Positions 56,731-64,000 of a stretch of DNA of 64,000 bases are shown in pieces. Below the pieces are notes generated by a model that had not been told where the DNA came from, ran no database searches, and saw only the letters and a program-made list of their open reading frames with translations. The translations under genes were made by a program, and so were the position numbers. Origin of the DNA: Alteromonas sp. MMG017 (GTDB lineage Bacteria > Pseudomonadota > Gammaproteobacteria > Enterobacterales > Alteromonadaceae); contig NZ_JAGJDY010000011.1 of assembly GCF_018100795.1 (NCBI RefSeq), forward strand, positions 62,001 through 126,000, written 5' to 3'. Each line of letters starts with the position of its first letter. Positions within the stretch are counted from its first letter, which is position 1.

Positions 56731-57049
56731 CTATTCCCATTAACAAACGTATTACCATTCTATCCTGGTCTATAAATTTTTCATTTATAGATCAGGCATT
56801 TCACGTCTCACAGGCTGGTTGCTTCACCTCATCAGACCAGTGCGTCTTTGCTAAATTTTTGCAACAAATTCAACAATAAAGCTTAACAACAAGCAACTCC
56901 TTACAAGTTTGCTATGCTTGAGAGTATTTACCTCGGTTTCAATCTATCTTAAACTGTATAGGTAAAATGGTATTACCAATTGTGACTGTAGACCTTACTT
57001 GTTTACAAAATAGTCGCATACTTAAGTAAACGAAGGAATATAGTCACGC
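56731..57049. other. Intergenic region before pdhR
   Basis: About 319 AT-rich bases between ampE and pdhR. An imperfect dyad with ATAAATTTTTCATTTAT near 56771-56787 may help end ampDE transcription. The right part holds the PdhR box at 56966-56981. No gene was seen. Confidence 0.45.
56966..56981 (+). promoter_or_regulatory. PdhR operator upstream of pdhR
   Basis: AATGGT-ATT-ACCAATT is a dyad matching the E. coli PdhR box (ATTGGTnnnACCAAT) at all but one position. It lies about 70 bases before the pdhR ATG, the expected place for pyruvate-relieved autorepression of the pdhR-aceEF operon. Confidence 0.82.
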
Positions 57050-57796
57050 ATGCGTCAGCAGCGAAAAAAACTTGCCGATGTTATCACCGAGCAGCTTGAA
57101 TCCATGATTTTGGATGGGAGCTTATTGGCAGGTCAGAAATTGCCACCAGAGCGTGAACTTGCGATTCAATTTGAGGTATCGCGACCTTCGTTACGAGAAG
57201 CCATTGGTAATCTCCAGGCCCGTGGATTAGTTGAGCGCAAGCAAGGGGGCGGCACGTTTGTAAACCGCAACCTCAACTCAGCTATGAAAGACCCGTTGAT
57301 GGCGCTGGTAAGTAAACGGCCTGAAACTCAGTTTGATTTACTTGAGTTTCGCCATGCCCTAGAAGGTATGGCGGCGTATTATGCAGCGCTTCGTGGGCAA
57401 CCTGAAGATTATGAAGCACTGAAAAATGCGCTTAATGAACTGCCCACGCCAGCCCCCGAAGAGAGCAAGCGGGAACAAGCTGAAGCGCTAGGTAAGTTCT
57501 ACATCATTATGGCAAGAGCATCCCATAACATGGTGCTTTTACATGTAATGAGCACCATGCAGAGTATGCTGGTGGAAAACATTGAACGTAACTTTGACAT
57601 GTTAGCGACTCACCCCGATGCAGTGGCCGATATTGCTCGTCAAAGACGAGAAATCGTTGAGGCTATCGCGGCACGGGATCCAGAAGCGGCACGTCAGGCG
57701 TGTAATACGCACCTTGCGTTCATTGAAAAGACACTATTAACCATTAATCAACGTGACACCCGTGTACAACGTGCGTTACGACGATTAGAAATTTAA
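57050..57796 (+). CDS. pdhR: Pyruvate-responsive repressor PdhR
   Basis: A 248-residue GntR-family (FadR subfamily) regulator. N-terminal winged helix (ILDGSLLAGQKLPPERELA, SRPSLREAIGNLQARGLVE), followed by an FCD ligand domain (about 85-235) with metal/ligand-binding residues in FRHALEGMAAYYAA and THLAFIEKTLL. PdhR represses pyruvate dehydrogenase genes until pyruvate binds. A PdhR box lies upstream and the target genes aceEF follow 200 bases downstream. Confidence 0.96.
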   Translation: MRQQRKKLADVITEQLESMILDGSLLAGQKLPPERELAIQFEVSRPSLREAIGNLQARGLVERKQGGGTFVNRNLNSAMKDPLMALVSKRPETQFDLLEFRHALEGMAAYYAALRGQPEDYEALKNALNELPTPAPEESKREQAEALGKFYIIMARASHNMVLLHVMSTMQSMLVENIERNFDMLATHPDAVADIARQRREIVEAIAARDPEAARQACNTHLAFIEKTLLTINQRDTRVQRALRRLEI

Positions 57797-57931
57797 CATG
57801 CCTTCTTGTTTACCCAGTTTTATGAGGCGTGATTATATAAGCAGAGGCTTAAAGCGAATTTTAGCTACTGCGATAGGCAAAAAGCACAGGTGAGCCATTA
57901 AGGGTCACAGCGAGTACAACGTAATTTGGTC

Positions 57932-57965
57932 ATTCTTCTTTCGATAATTAGGTCGAAGGAAGAAT
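57932..57965 (+). promoter_or_regulatory. Long hairpin in the pdhR-aceE spacer
   Basis: ATTCTTCTTTCGA (57932-57944) pairs with TCGAAGGAAGAAT (57953-57965) over 13 positions with one wobble and an 8-base loop, ending 33 bases before the aceE ATG. It may be an attenuator, a processing signal separating pdhR from aceE mRNA, or a dyad operator. The following T content is modest. Confidence 0.6.
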
Positions 57966-57998
57966 TCTCTATATATAAAGCAAAAATAGGATGGCACC

Positions 57999-60674
57999 AT
58001 GACTGATATGATGCACCAAGATGTGGATCCTCAAGAAACTAAAGAGTGGATTGACGCTCTTGAATCTGTTTTGGAAGAGGAAGGTGTAGAACGCGCCCAT
58101 TATCTACTCGAGAAACTTATTGATAAGGCTCGTCGTAGCGGAGCGCACTTACCGTACGACGCCACCACAGCGTACATCAATACAATTCCTTCAGCGCAAG
58201 AGCCAAAAATGCCTGGCGACCTAACGATTGAAGCGCGTATTCGTGCTGCTATTCGTTGGAATGCATTGATGATTGTATTACGTGCTTCTAAGAAAGACTT
58301 AGAGCTAGGTGGTCACATTGGTAGTTTTGCGTCATCTGCCATGCTATACGATGTTGGTTTTAACCACTTCTTTAAAGCGCCTACAGAAAATGCTGGCGGC
58401 GACTTTATTTTTGCTCAAGGCCATATTTCACCCGGTATTTATGCACGTTCTTTCATTGAGGGTAACCTTTCTGAAGAACAGCTAAACAACTTCCGTCAAG
58501 AATGTGCTGGTGAAGGCTTATCATCATACCCACACCCTCACTTGATGAAAGATTACTGGCAGTTCCCAACAGTATCGATGGGCTTAGGTCCACTTCAAGC
58601 CATCTATACTGCACGTTTCCTTAAGTACCTTACTAATCGTGGTATTAAAGACTGTTCTGAACAGCGCGTATACTGCTACATGGGTGACGGTGAGTGTGAT
58701 GAGCCAGAATCATTAGGTGCTATCGGTCTTGCTTCACGCGAAGGCCTAGATAACCTAACTTTCGTTATCAACTGTAACCTACAGCGCCTAGATGGCCCGG
58801 TACGTGGTAACGGCAAAATTATCCAAGAACTTGAAGGCACATTCCGCGGCGCAGGCTGGGAAGTGGTTAAAGTTATTTGGGGCAGTTACTGGGATGAGCT
58901 TCTTGCCCGTGATAAATCAGGCAAACTTATCCAGTTAATGGGCGAAACCGTAGACGGTGAGTACCAGAACTGTAAAGCGAAGGGTGGTAAATACACGCGC
59001 GAAAACTTCTTCAACAAGTACCCAGAAACGGCTGCACTTGTAGCGAACATGTCTGATGATGACATCTGGCGCTTGAACCGTGGTGGACACGATCCAGTTA
59101 AAGTCTTTGCTGCTTACCAAAAAGCGAAAGAGACCAAAGGTCGTCCAACGGTTATTCTTGCTAAAACCGTTAAAGGCTTTGGTTTAGGTGCTTCTGGTGA
59201 AGCCTTGAACATTGCGCATAACGTGAAGAAGATGGACGTTGATTCACTTAAAGTATTCCGCGATCGTTTCAACATTCCAATTGCTGATGAGAAGATTGAA
59301 GAGCTACCTTACTTCAAGTTCCCTGAAGACAGTGAAGAAATGAAGTACTTGCGCGAGCGTCGTGAGTCTTTAGGCGGCTACTTGCCTTCTCGTAGAGAAC
59401 AAGCCGAAGAGCAACTTGAAGTACCTGAACTAAAAGCATTCGATGCAATCTTAAAAGGTTCTGGCGATCGTTCAGTATCGTCTACTATGACCTTTGTTCG
59501 TGTACTTAATGCGTTGTTGAAAGACAAGAAAATTGGTAAGCGTATTGTGCCAATTATTCCTGATGAAGCACGTACATTCGGTATGGAAGGGCTTTTCCGC
59601 CAAGTGGGCATTTATGCTAACGAAGGCCAAAAGTACGTTCCACAAGATGCAGATCAAGTGGCTTACTATCGTGAAGATAAGAAAGGCCAGGTACTGCAGG
59701 AAGGGATTAACGAATTAGGTGCAATGGCATCGTGGGTAGCGGCGGGTACATCTTACTCAACCTGCAACGCCACGACTATTCCGTTCTACATCTACTACTC
59801 AATGTTTGGTTTCCAACGTGTTGGCGATTTAGCATGGGCAGCAGGCGATAGCCAAGCAAGAGGCTTCTTGTTAGGTGCTACTGCAGGTAGAACAACATTG
59901 AACGGTGAAGGTCTACAGCACCAAGATGGTCATTCACATGTTCAAGCGAACCTGATTCCGAACTGTGTAACTTACGATCCAACTTACGGATACGAAGTGG
60001 CTGTTATCGTACAAGACGGTTTACGCCGCATGTATGGCAACAACGAAAACGTATTCTATTACCTAACATTGATGAACGAGAACTACCAACACCCAGCTAT
60101 GCCTGAAGGTGATGACGTAGCAGATCAAATCATTAAAGGTATTTATAAGCTTGAACGAGTTGAAAACAAGAAGACCAAGACCAATGTACAGTTAATGGGC
60201 TCGGGAACTATCTTGAATGAAGTACGTAAAGCGGCACAAATTCTTTGTGACGATTACAACGTTTCTTCAGACGTTTACTCGGTAACCTCGTTCAACGAAT
60301 TGGCTCGTGAAGGTCAAGAAGTGGCGCGCTGGAACATGTTGAACCCAGAAGCCGATCAGAAAACCGCTTATGTTGGTCAGGTAATCACGAAAGATGCAGG
60401 TCCTGCTATTTCTGCGACCGACTACGTGAAGAACTACTCTGATCAGGTTCGTGCATTTATCGATACTGATTACCGCTGCCTAGGTACTGATGGCTTTGGT
60501 AGAAGTGATAGCCGTGAAAACTTGCGTACTCACTTTGAAGTTAATGCTGCATACATTGTAGTGGCTTCATTGTACGAATTGGCGCAACGCGGTGAGTTCG
60601 ATAAGAAAGATGTTGCCGAAGCGATTAAACGTTTTGATATTAACGTTGAAAAATTAAACCCACTTTACGCGTAG
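57999..60674 (+). CDS. aceE: Pyruvate dehydrogenase E1 component AceE (homodimeric)
   Basis: An 891-residue thiamine-diphosphate enzyme that decarboxylates pyruvate and passes the acetyl group to lipoyl-AceF. The ThDP motif is GDGECDEPESLGAIG...NCN (YMGDGECDEPES, FVINCNLQRLDG). Other E. coli AceE-like blocks: FASSAMLYDVGFNHFF, QGHISPGIYARSF, DEARTFGMEGLFRQVG and LLGATAGRTTLNGEGLQHQD, with the active-site HQDGHSH. Length equals E. coli (887). aceF follows 26 bases on. Confidence 0.98.
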   Translation: MTDMMHQDVDPQETKEWIDALESVLEEEGVERAHYLLEKLIDKARRSGAHLPYDATTAYINTIPSAQEPKMPGDLTIEARIRAAIRWNALMIVLRASKKDLELGGHIGSFASSAMLYDVGFNHFFKAPTENAGGDFIFAQGHISPGIYARSFIEGNLSEEQLNNFRQECAGEGLSSYPHPHLMKDYWQFPTVSMGLGPLQAIYTARFLKYLTNRGIKDCSEQRVYCYMGDGECDEPESLGAIGLASREGLDNLTFVINCNLQRLDGPVRGNGKIIQELEGTFRGAGWEVVKVIWGSYWDELLARDKSGKLIQLMGETVDGEYQNCKAKGGKYTRENFFNKYPETAALVANMSDDDIWRLNRGGHDPVKVFAAYQKAKETKGRPTVILAKTVKGFGLGASGEALNIAHNVKKMDVDSLKVFRDRFNIPIADEKIEELPYFKFPEDSEEMKYLRERRESLGGYLPSRREQAEEQLEVPELKAFDAILKGSGDRSVSSTMTFVRVLNALLKDKKIGKRIVPIIPDEARTFGMEGLFRQVGIYANEGQKYVPQDADQVAYYREDKKGQVLQEGINELGAMASWVAAGTSYSTCNATTIPFYIYYSMFGFQRVGDLAWAAGDSQARGFLLGATAGRTTLNGEGLQHQDGHSHVQANLIPNCVTYDPTYGYEVAVIVQDGLRRMYGNNENVFYYLTLMNENYQHPAMPEGDDVADQIIKGIYKLERVENKKTKTNVQLMGSGTILNEVRKAAQILCDDYNVSSDVYSVTSFNELAREGQEVARWNMLNPEADQKTAYVGQVITKDAGPAISATDYVKNYSDQVRAFIDTDYRCLGTDGFGRSDSRENLRTHFEVNAAYIVVASLYELAQRGEFDKKDVAEAIKRFDINVEKLNPLYA

Positions 60675-60700
60675 CCTCAGGCAGATAAGGTATTTTACAT

Positions 60701-62734
60701 ATGTCAGATATTCAAAAGATTATCGTACCCGATGTAGGCGGTGACGAAGTTGAAGTTATCGAGCTATGTGTTGCCGTAGGCGACACCATTGATGCAGATG
60801 AAGGCGTTGTTACCGTAGAAAGTGACAAAGCCTCTATGGATATTCCTGCACCATTTGAAGGTGAGATTGTTAGCTTGTCTGTTGCTGTTGGCGACAAGAT
60901 TAAAGAAGGCGATGTTATCGGCGAAATGAAAAAAGCAGGTGGCGAAGAAGCCTCTTCAGAAGAGAAAGAAGAGCCAGCTCAAGAAGCGCCTGCTAAAGAA
61001 GAGTCAAAAGAAGCACCAAAAGAAGAAAGCAAATCAGAAGCGGCACCAGCATCATCAGGTGGCGGTGAAGTGATAGAAGTTGCGGTTCCTGATATTGGTG
61101 ACGATGGCGAAGTAGACGTTATTGATGTATTAGTTTCTGTAGGCGATACCATCGAGAAAGAAGATGGGCTTATTACGCTAGAAACCGATAAAGCGACGAT
61201 GGATGTGCCTTCTACTCACGCAGGTACGGTGAAAGAAGTGTTTATCAGTACTGGCGATAAAGTGAAAGAAGGTACGCTAGTTATTAAACTAGAAACCGCC
61301 GGAAGTGCTGAAGCAGCTAGCAGCGATTCACCTGCGCAATCAAGTTCAGAAAATGCGGCACCTGCGGCCGACTCTTCTTCTGATGAAGCAGCTTCAGAGC
61401 AATCTTCAGAGGCAGCAGCTGGCGGCGTAGTAGAAGTTGAAGTACCTGATATCGGTGAAGATGGCGAAGTAGACGTTATCGACGTATTAGTTTCTGTGGG
61501 CGACACCATCGAGAAAGAAGATGGTCTTATTACCCTTGAAACTGATAAAGCGACAATGGATGTTCCCTCTACCCACGCAGGTACAGTAAAAGAAGTATTC
61601 ATTAAAGCCGGTGACAAAGTTAAGCAAGGTACGCTAGTTATTAAGCTAGAAACTGCCGGAAGTGGCGGTTCAGCAAGTAGCGAAGCACCTGCGCCGAAGA
61701 AAGCGGAATCGGCGCCTGAGAAGCCAAAAGCAGCTGAAAAACCAGCCGCTCAGAATAAGTCACCTGTACCAGCACAAGAAGCGCCAGCGCCTAAAGGCAA
61801 TGGCAAAGCACATGCTTCACCTTCTGTGCGCCGCGTAGCGAGAGAGTTTGGTGTAGACCTTACCCTTGTTAATGGCTCAGGTCCTAAGAATCGTATTCTT
61901 AAAGAAGACGTTCAGGCTTACGTGAAAGCTGAGCTTGCTAAGCCTAAAGGTAATGCAAGCAGTGCAGCTGCCCCAGCAGGCGATAACGTACTTCAAATTG
62001 TGCCGGTTAAACCTGTCGATCACAGCAAGTTTGGTGAAGTTGAAGAAGTTAAGCTGTCGCGTATTCAGAAGATTTCTGGTCCATTCTTACACCGTAACTG
62101 GGCGACTATCCCTCATGTAACACAGTTTGATGAGGCTGATATCACCGACGTAGAAGCGTTCCGTAAAGAACAAAATGCGTACCATGCGAAAATTAAGTCT
62201 GGCTTGAAAATTACGCCACTTGTATTCGTTATGAAAGCGGTAGCTAAAGCGCTAGAGAAATACGAAATATTCAACTCTTCGCTTTCTGATGATGGTGAAA
62301 GCTTGATCATCAAGAAATTCATCAACATTGGTATTGCGGTTGAAACGCCTGGTGGTTTAGTGGTTCCTGTTATCAAAGATGTAAACAAGAAAGGGATTGA
62401 GCAGTTGTCTCAAGAGCTGATCGAAACATCTAAGAAAGCGCGTGACGGAAAACTGAAGTCTTCAGACATGCAAGGTGGTACGTTCACTATTTCTAGCTTA
62501 GGCGGAATTGGTGGTACAGCGTTTACGCCAATTGTTAACGCCCCTGAGGTTGCTATCTTAGGTGTGTCTAAATCTGATATGAAACCGAAGTGGAATGGTA
62601 GCGAGTTTGAACCTCGTCTTATGGTTCCATTAAGCTTGTCATACGACCATCGCGTTATTGATGGTGCGGTAGGTGCAAGGTTCTCCACAGAAGTGGCGGC
62701 AAACTTGACTGACTTGCGCAGAATTATACTTTAA
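60701..62734 (+). CDS. aceF: Pyruvate dehydrogenase E2, dihydrolipoamide acetyltransferase AceF with three lipoyl domains
   Basis: A 677-residue core subunit that transfers the acetyl group to CoA. Three N-terminal lipoyl domains carry the lysines to be lipoylated at Lys43 (ESDKASMDI), Lys164 and Lys283 (both ETDKATMDV), separated by Ala/Ser/Glu/Pro-rich flexible linkers. A peripheral-subunit-binding domain follows at about 371-408 (ASPSVRRVAREFGVDL), then the catalytic domain (about 430-677) with the DHRVIDGA active-site His650. Three lipoyl domains equal the E. coli number. Domains 2 and 3 are almost identical in protein sequence. Confidence 0.98.
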   Translation: MSDIQKIIVPDVGGDEVEVIELCVAVGDTIDADEGVVTVESDKASMDIPAPFEGEIVSLSVAVGDKIKEGDVIGEMKKAGGEEASSEEKEEPAQEAPAKEESKEAPKEESKSEAAPASSGGGEVIEVAVPDIGDDGEVDVIDVLVSVGDTIEKEDGLITLETDKATMDVPSTHAGTVKEVFISTGDKVKEGTLVIKLETAGSAEAASSDSPAQSSSENAAPAADSSSDEAASEQSSEAAAGGVVEVEVPDIGEDGEVDVIDVLVSVGDTIEKEDGLITLETDKATMDVPSTHAGTVKEVFIKAGDKVKQGTLVIKLETAGSGGSASSEAPAPKKAESAPEKPKAAEKPAAQNKSPVPAQEAPAPKGNGKAHASPSVRRVAREFGVDLTLVNGSGPKNRILKEDVQAYVKAELAKPKGNASSAAAPAGDNVLQIVPVKPVDHSKFGEVEEVKLSRIQKISGPFLHRNWATIPHVTQFDEADITDVEAFRKEQNAYHAKIKSGLKITPLVFVMKAVAKALEKYEIFNSSLSDDGESLIIKKFINIGIAVETPGGLVVPVIKDVNKKGIEQLSQELIETSKKARDGKLKSSDMQGGTFTISSLGGIGGTAFTPIVNAPEVAILGVSKSDMKPKWNGSEFEPRLMVPLSLSYDHRVIDGAVGARFSTEVAANLTDLRRIIL

Positions 62735-62743
62735 ATCAAAATA

Positions 62744-62785
62744 CGAGAATGTTTGTTATATCATTAACATTCTCGGTGATTTTAT
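62744..62785 (+). terminator. Partial terminator between aceF and lpd
   Basis: CGAGAATGTT (62744-62753) pairs with AACATTCTCG (62766-62775), 10 perfect bases with a 12-base loop, followed by GTGATTTTA. The tail is weak, so read-through into lpd is probable. Confidence 0.6.
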
Positions 62786-62791
62786 AAGCCC

Positions 62792-62820
62792 TTGGGGCAG
62801 TATTTAGGTTATGCTATTAC
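62792..62820 (+). promoter_or_regulatory. Possible extra promoter of lpd
   Basis: TTGGGG (62792-62797), a 17-base spacer and TATTAC (62815-62820) preceded by TGC, an extended -10 element. The -35 match is poor. An independent lpd promoter would make sense because Lpd also serves 2-oxoglutarate dehydrogenase and glycine cleavage. Confidence 0.5.
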
Positions 62821-62862
62821 GCACAAGGTGATAGCTAACAAAAAATAGGATTGAGGTTCACA

Positions 62863-64000
62863 ATGAGCGAAATTAAAACGCAATTAGTGGTACTGGGCGG
62901 CGGCCCTGGCGGTTACTCTGCAGCATTCCGTGCTGCCGATTTAGGCATCGAGACCGTTATTGTTGATTCACGTGAAGTGCTAGGCGGCGTATGCCTTAAC
63001 GTTGGTTGTATTCCTTCAAAAGCATTGCTTCACGTAGCGAAAGTAATGAAAGAAGCGAAGCACTTGGCTAGCCATGGTGTGACTTTTGGTGAGCCAAAAA
63101 TTGACCTAGACAAAATTCGTGAATACAAAGACAGCGTTGTTAAACAGCTAACAAACGGTCTTGGCGGCATGTCTAAAATGCGTAAAACCAAGCACGTTAA
63201 AGGTTACGGTAAATTTACCGGTGCTAATACCCTTGAAGTAAAAAATGGTGACGACGTTACTACTATTACTTTTGAAAAAGCGATTATTGCAGCAGGTTCT
63301 GAGCCAGTAAGCTTGCCGTTTATTCCAGAAGACGATCGTATCATCGATTCTACTGGCGCTTTGGAAATGAAAGATATTCCAGAGAAAATGCTAGTACTTG
63401 GTGGCGGTATCATTGGCCTAGAAATGGGTACAGTGTACGAAGCACTAGGTTCAAAAATTGACGTTGTTGAATTTTTAGATCAGCTCATTCCAGCTGCTGA
63501 TAAAGACATCATGAAAGTCTTTATGAAAGACTATAAAGAAAAATTCAACATCATGCTTGAAACCAAAGTAACTGCGGTTGAAGCAAAAGAAGACGGCTTG
63601 TATGTAACGTTTGAAGGTAAAAATGCACCTTCAGAGCAAGTACGCTACGACAAAGTGTTAGTTGCTGTTGGACGTCGTCCAAACGGTAAAATGGTTGGCG
63701 CAGACACTGCTGGTGTTAACGTTGACGACCGTGGCTTTATTAACGTTGATAAGCAAATGCGTACTAACGTTGAACATATCTTCGCTATCGGTGACTTAGT
63801 CGGCCAACCTATGCTTGCGCATAAAGCGGTTCACGAAGGTCATGTTGCTGCTGAAGTTATTGCCGGACAGAAACATTACTTCGACCCACGTGGTATTCCT
63901 TCAGTAGCGTACACTGAGCCGGAAGTTGCCTGGGTTGGTGTTACCGAGAAAGAAGCGAAAGAGCAAGGTTTAAGCTACGAAACAGCCGTATTCCCATGGG
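62863..64000 (+). CDS. lpd: Dihydrolipoamide dehydrogenase Lpd (3' end beyond the window)
   Basis: The first 379 codons of an FAD-dependent disulphide oxidoreductase, the E3 subunit of pyruvate and 2-oxoglutarate dehydrogenases. FAD-binding GGGPGGYSAAFRAA, redox-active disulphide GGVCLNVGCIPSK, NAD-binding VLGGGIIGLEMG and the second FAD motif IFAIGDLVGQPMLAHKA are present. The usual length is about 475 residues, so the dimerisation domain is mostly outside the window. ATG preceded by AGGATTGAGG. Confidence 0.97.
   Translation, partial: MSEIKTQLVVLGGGPGGYSAAFRAADLGIETVIVDSREVLGGVCLNVGCIPSKALLHVAKVMKEAKHLASHGVTFGEPKIDLDKIREYKDSVVKQLTNGLGGMSKMRKTKHVKGYGKFTGANTLEVKNGDDVTTITFEKAIIAAGSEPVSLPFIPEDDRIIDSTGALEMKDIPEKMLVLGGGIIGLEMGTVYEALGSKIDVVEFLDQLIPAADKDIMKVFMKDYKEKFNIMLETKVTAVEAKEDGLYVTFEGKNAPSEQVRYDKVLVAVGRRPNGKMVGADTAGVNVDDRGFINVDKQMRTNVEHIFAIGDLVGQPMLAHKAVHEGHVAAEVIAGQKHYFDPRGIPSVAYTEPEVAWVGVTEKEAKEQGLSYETAVFPW

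Overview
The window is chromosomal DNA of a marine gammaproteobacterium, most likely Alteromonas or a close relative in the Alteromonadales. This is inferred from the complete dcw cell-wall/division cluster running into lpxC, an M23 peptidase, secA and mutT; from the pilin, pilC, pilD, coaE, zapD, yacG block; from ampDE followed by pdhR-aceEF-lpd; and from the PrsK/PrsR pair. No tRNA, rRNA, insertion sequence, prophage or CRISPR array was seen. Nearly all the sequence is core genome, with accessory-looking genes concentrated in the first 23 kb.

Layout. 1-4.5 kb: the 5' tip of a leftward gene, an MscS channel, a leftward M48 lipoprotein protease and a collagen-like 'choice-of-anchor I' lipoprotein. 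4.7-9.5 kb: a long KAS III-like enzyme, then the sensor kinase/sigma-54 activator pair PrsK/PrsR. 9.7-15.3 kb: a small GFA-like protein, a TPR-GGDEF signalling protein, a possible 33-residue ORF, a peroxiredoxin-glutaredoxin fusion, a secreted alpha/beta hydrolase and a CopL-like Met/His/Cys-rich protein. 15.4-21.4 kb: a translationally coupled TolC/HlyD/RND heavy-metal efflux operon. 21.5-23.9 kb: an M19 dipeptidase and a SapC-family protein.

24.2-41.5 kb holds mraZ, rsmH, ftsL, ftsI, murE, murF, mraY, murD, ftsW, murG, murC, ddlB, ftsQ, ftsA and ftsZ, all rightward and mostly overlapping by 1-11 bases. MraZ-type 10-bp-spaced repeats sit directly after the presumed promoter. lpxC follows with its own perfect-consensus sigma-70 promoter, then an M23 endopeptidase, secA and mutT. 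47.2-54.4 kb is leftward: an aspartoacylase strikingly like the vertebrate enzyme, yacG, zapD, coaE, pilD, pilC, pilA (no pilB between pilA and pilC), nadC and a membrane-anchored retropepsin-like protease. 54.5-55.1 kb is a tandem array of three palindromic repeat units. 55.2-64 kb is rightward: ampD, ampE, pdhR (with a PdhR-box dyad upstream), aceE, aceF (three lipoyl domains) and the 5' part of lpd.

Functionally the window makes peptidoglycan precursors, divides and secretes (dcw, lpxC, secA), recycles wall fragments (ampDE), builds type IV pili (pilA/C/D) and feeds pyruvate into acetyl-CoA under PdhR control. The least explained parts are the palindromic repeat array at 54.5-55.1 kb, the small ORF at 12.26 kb, the missing pilB, the long FtsW tail and the structured leader before the SapC-family gene.
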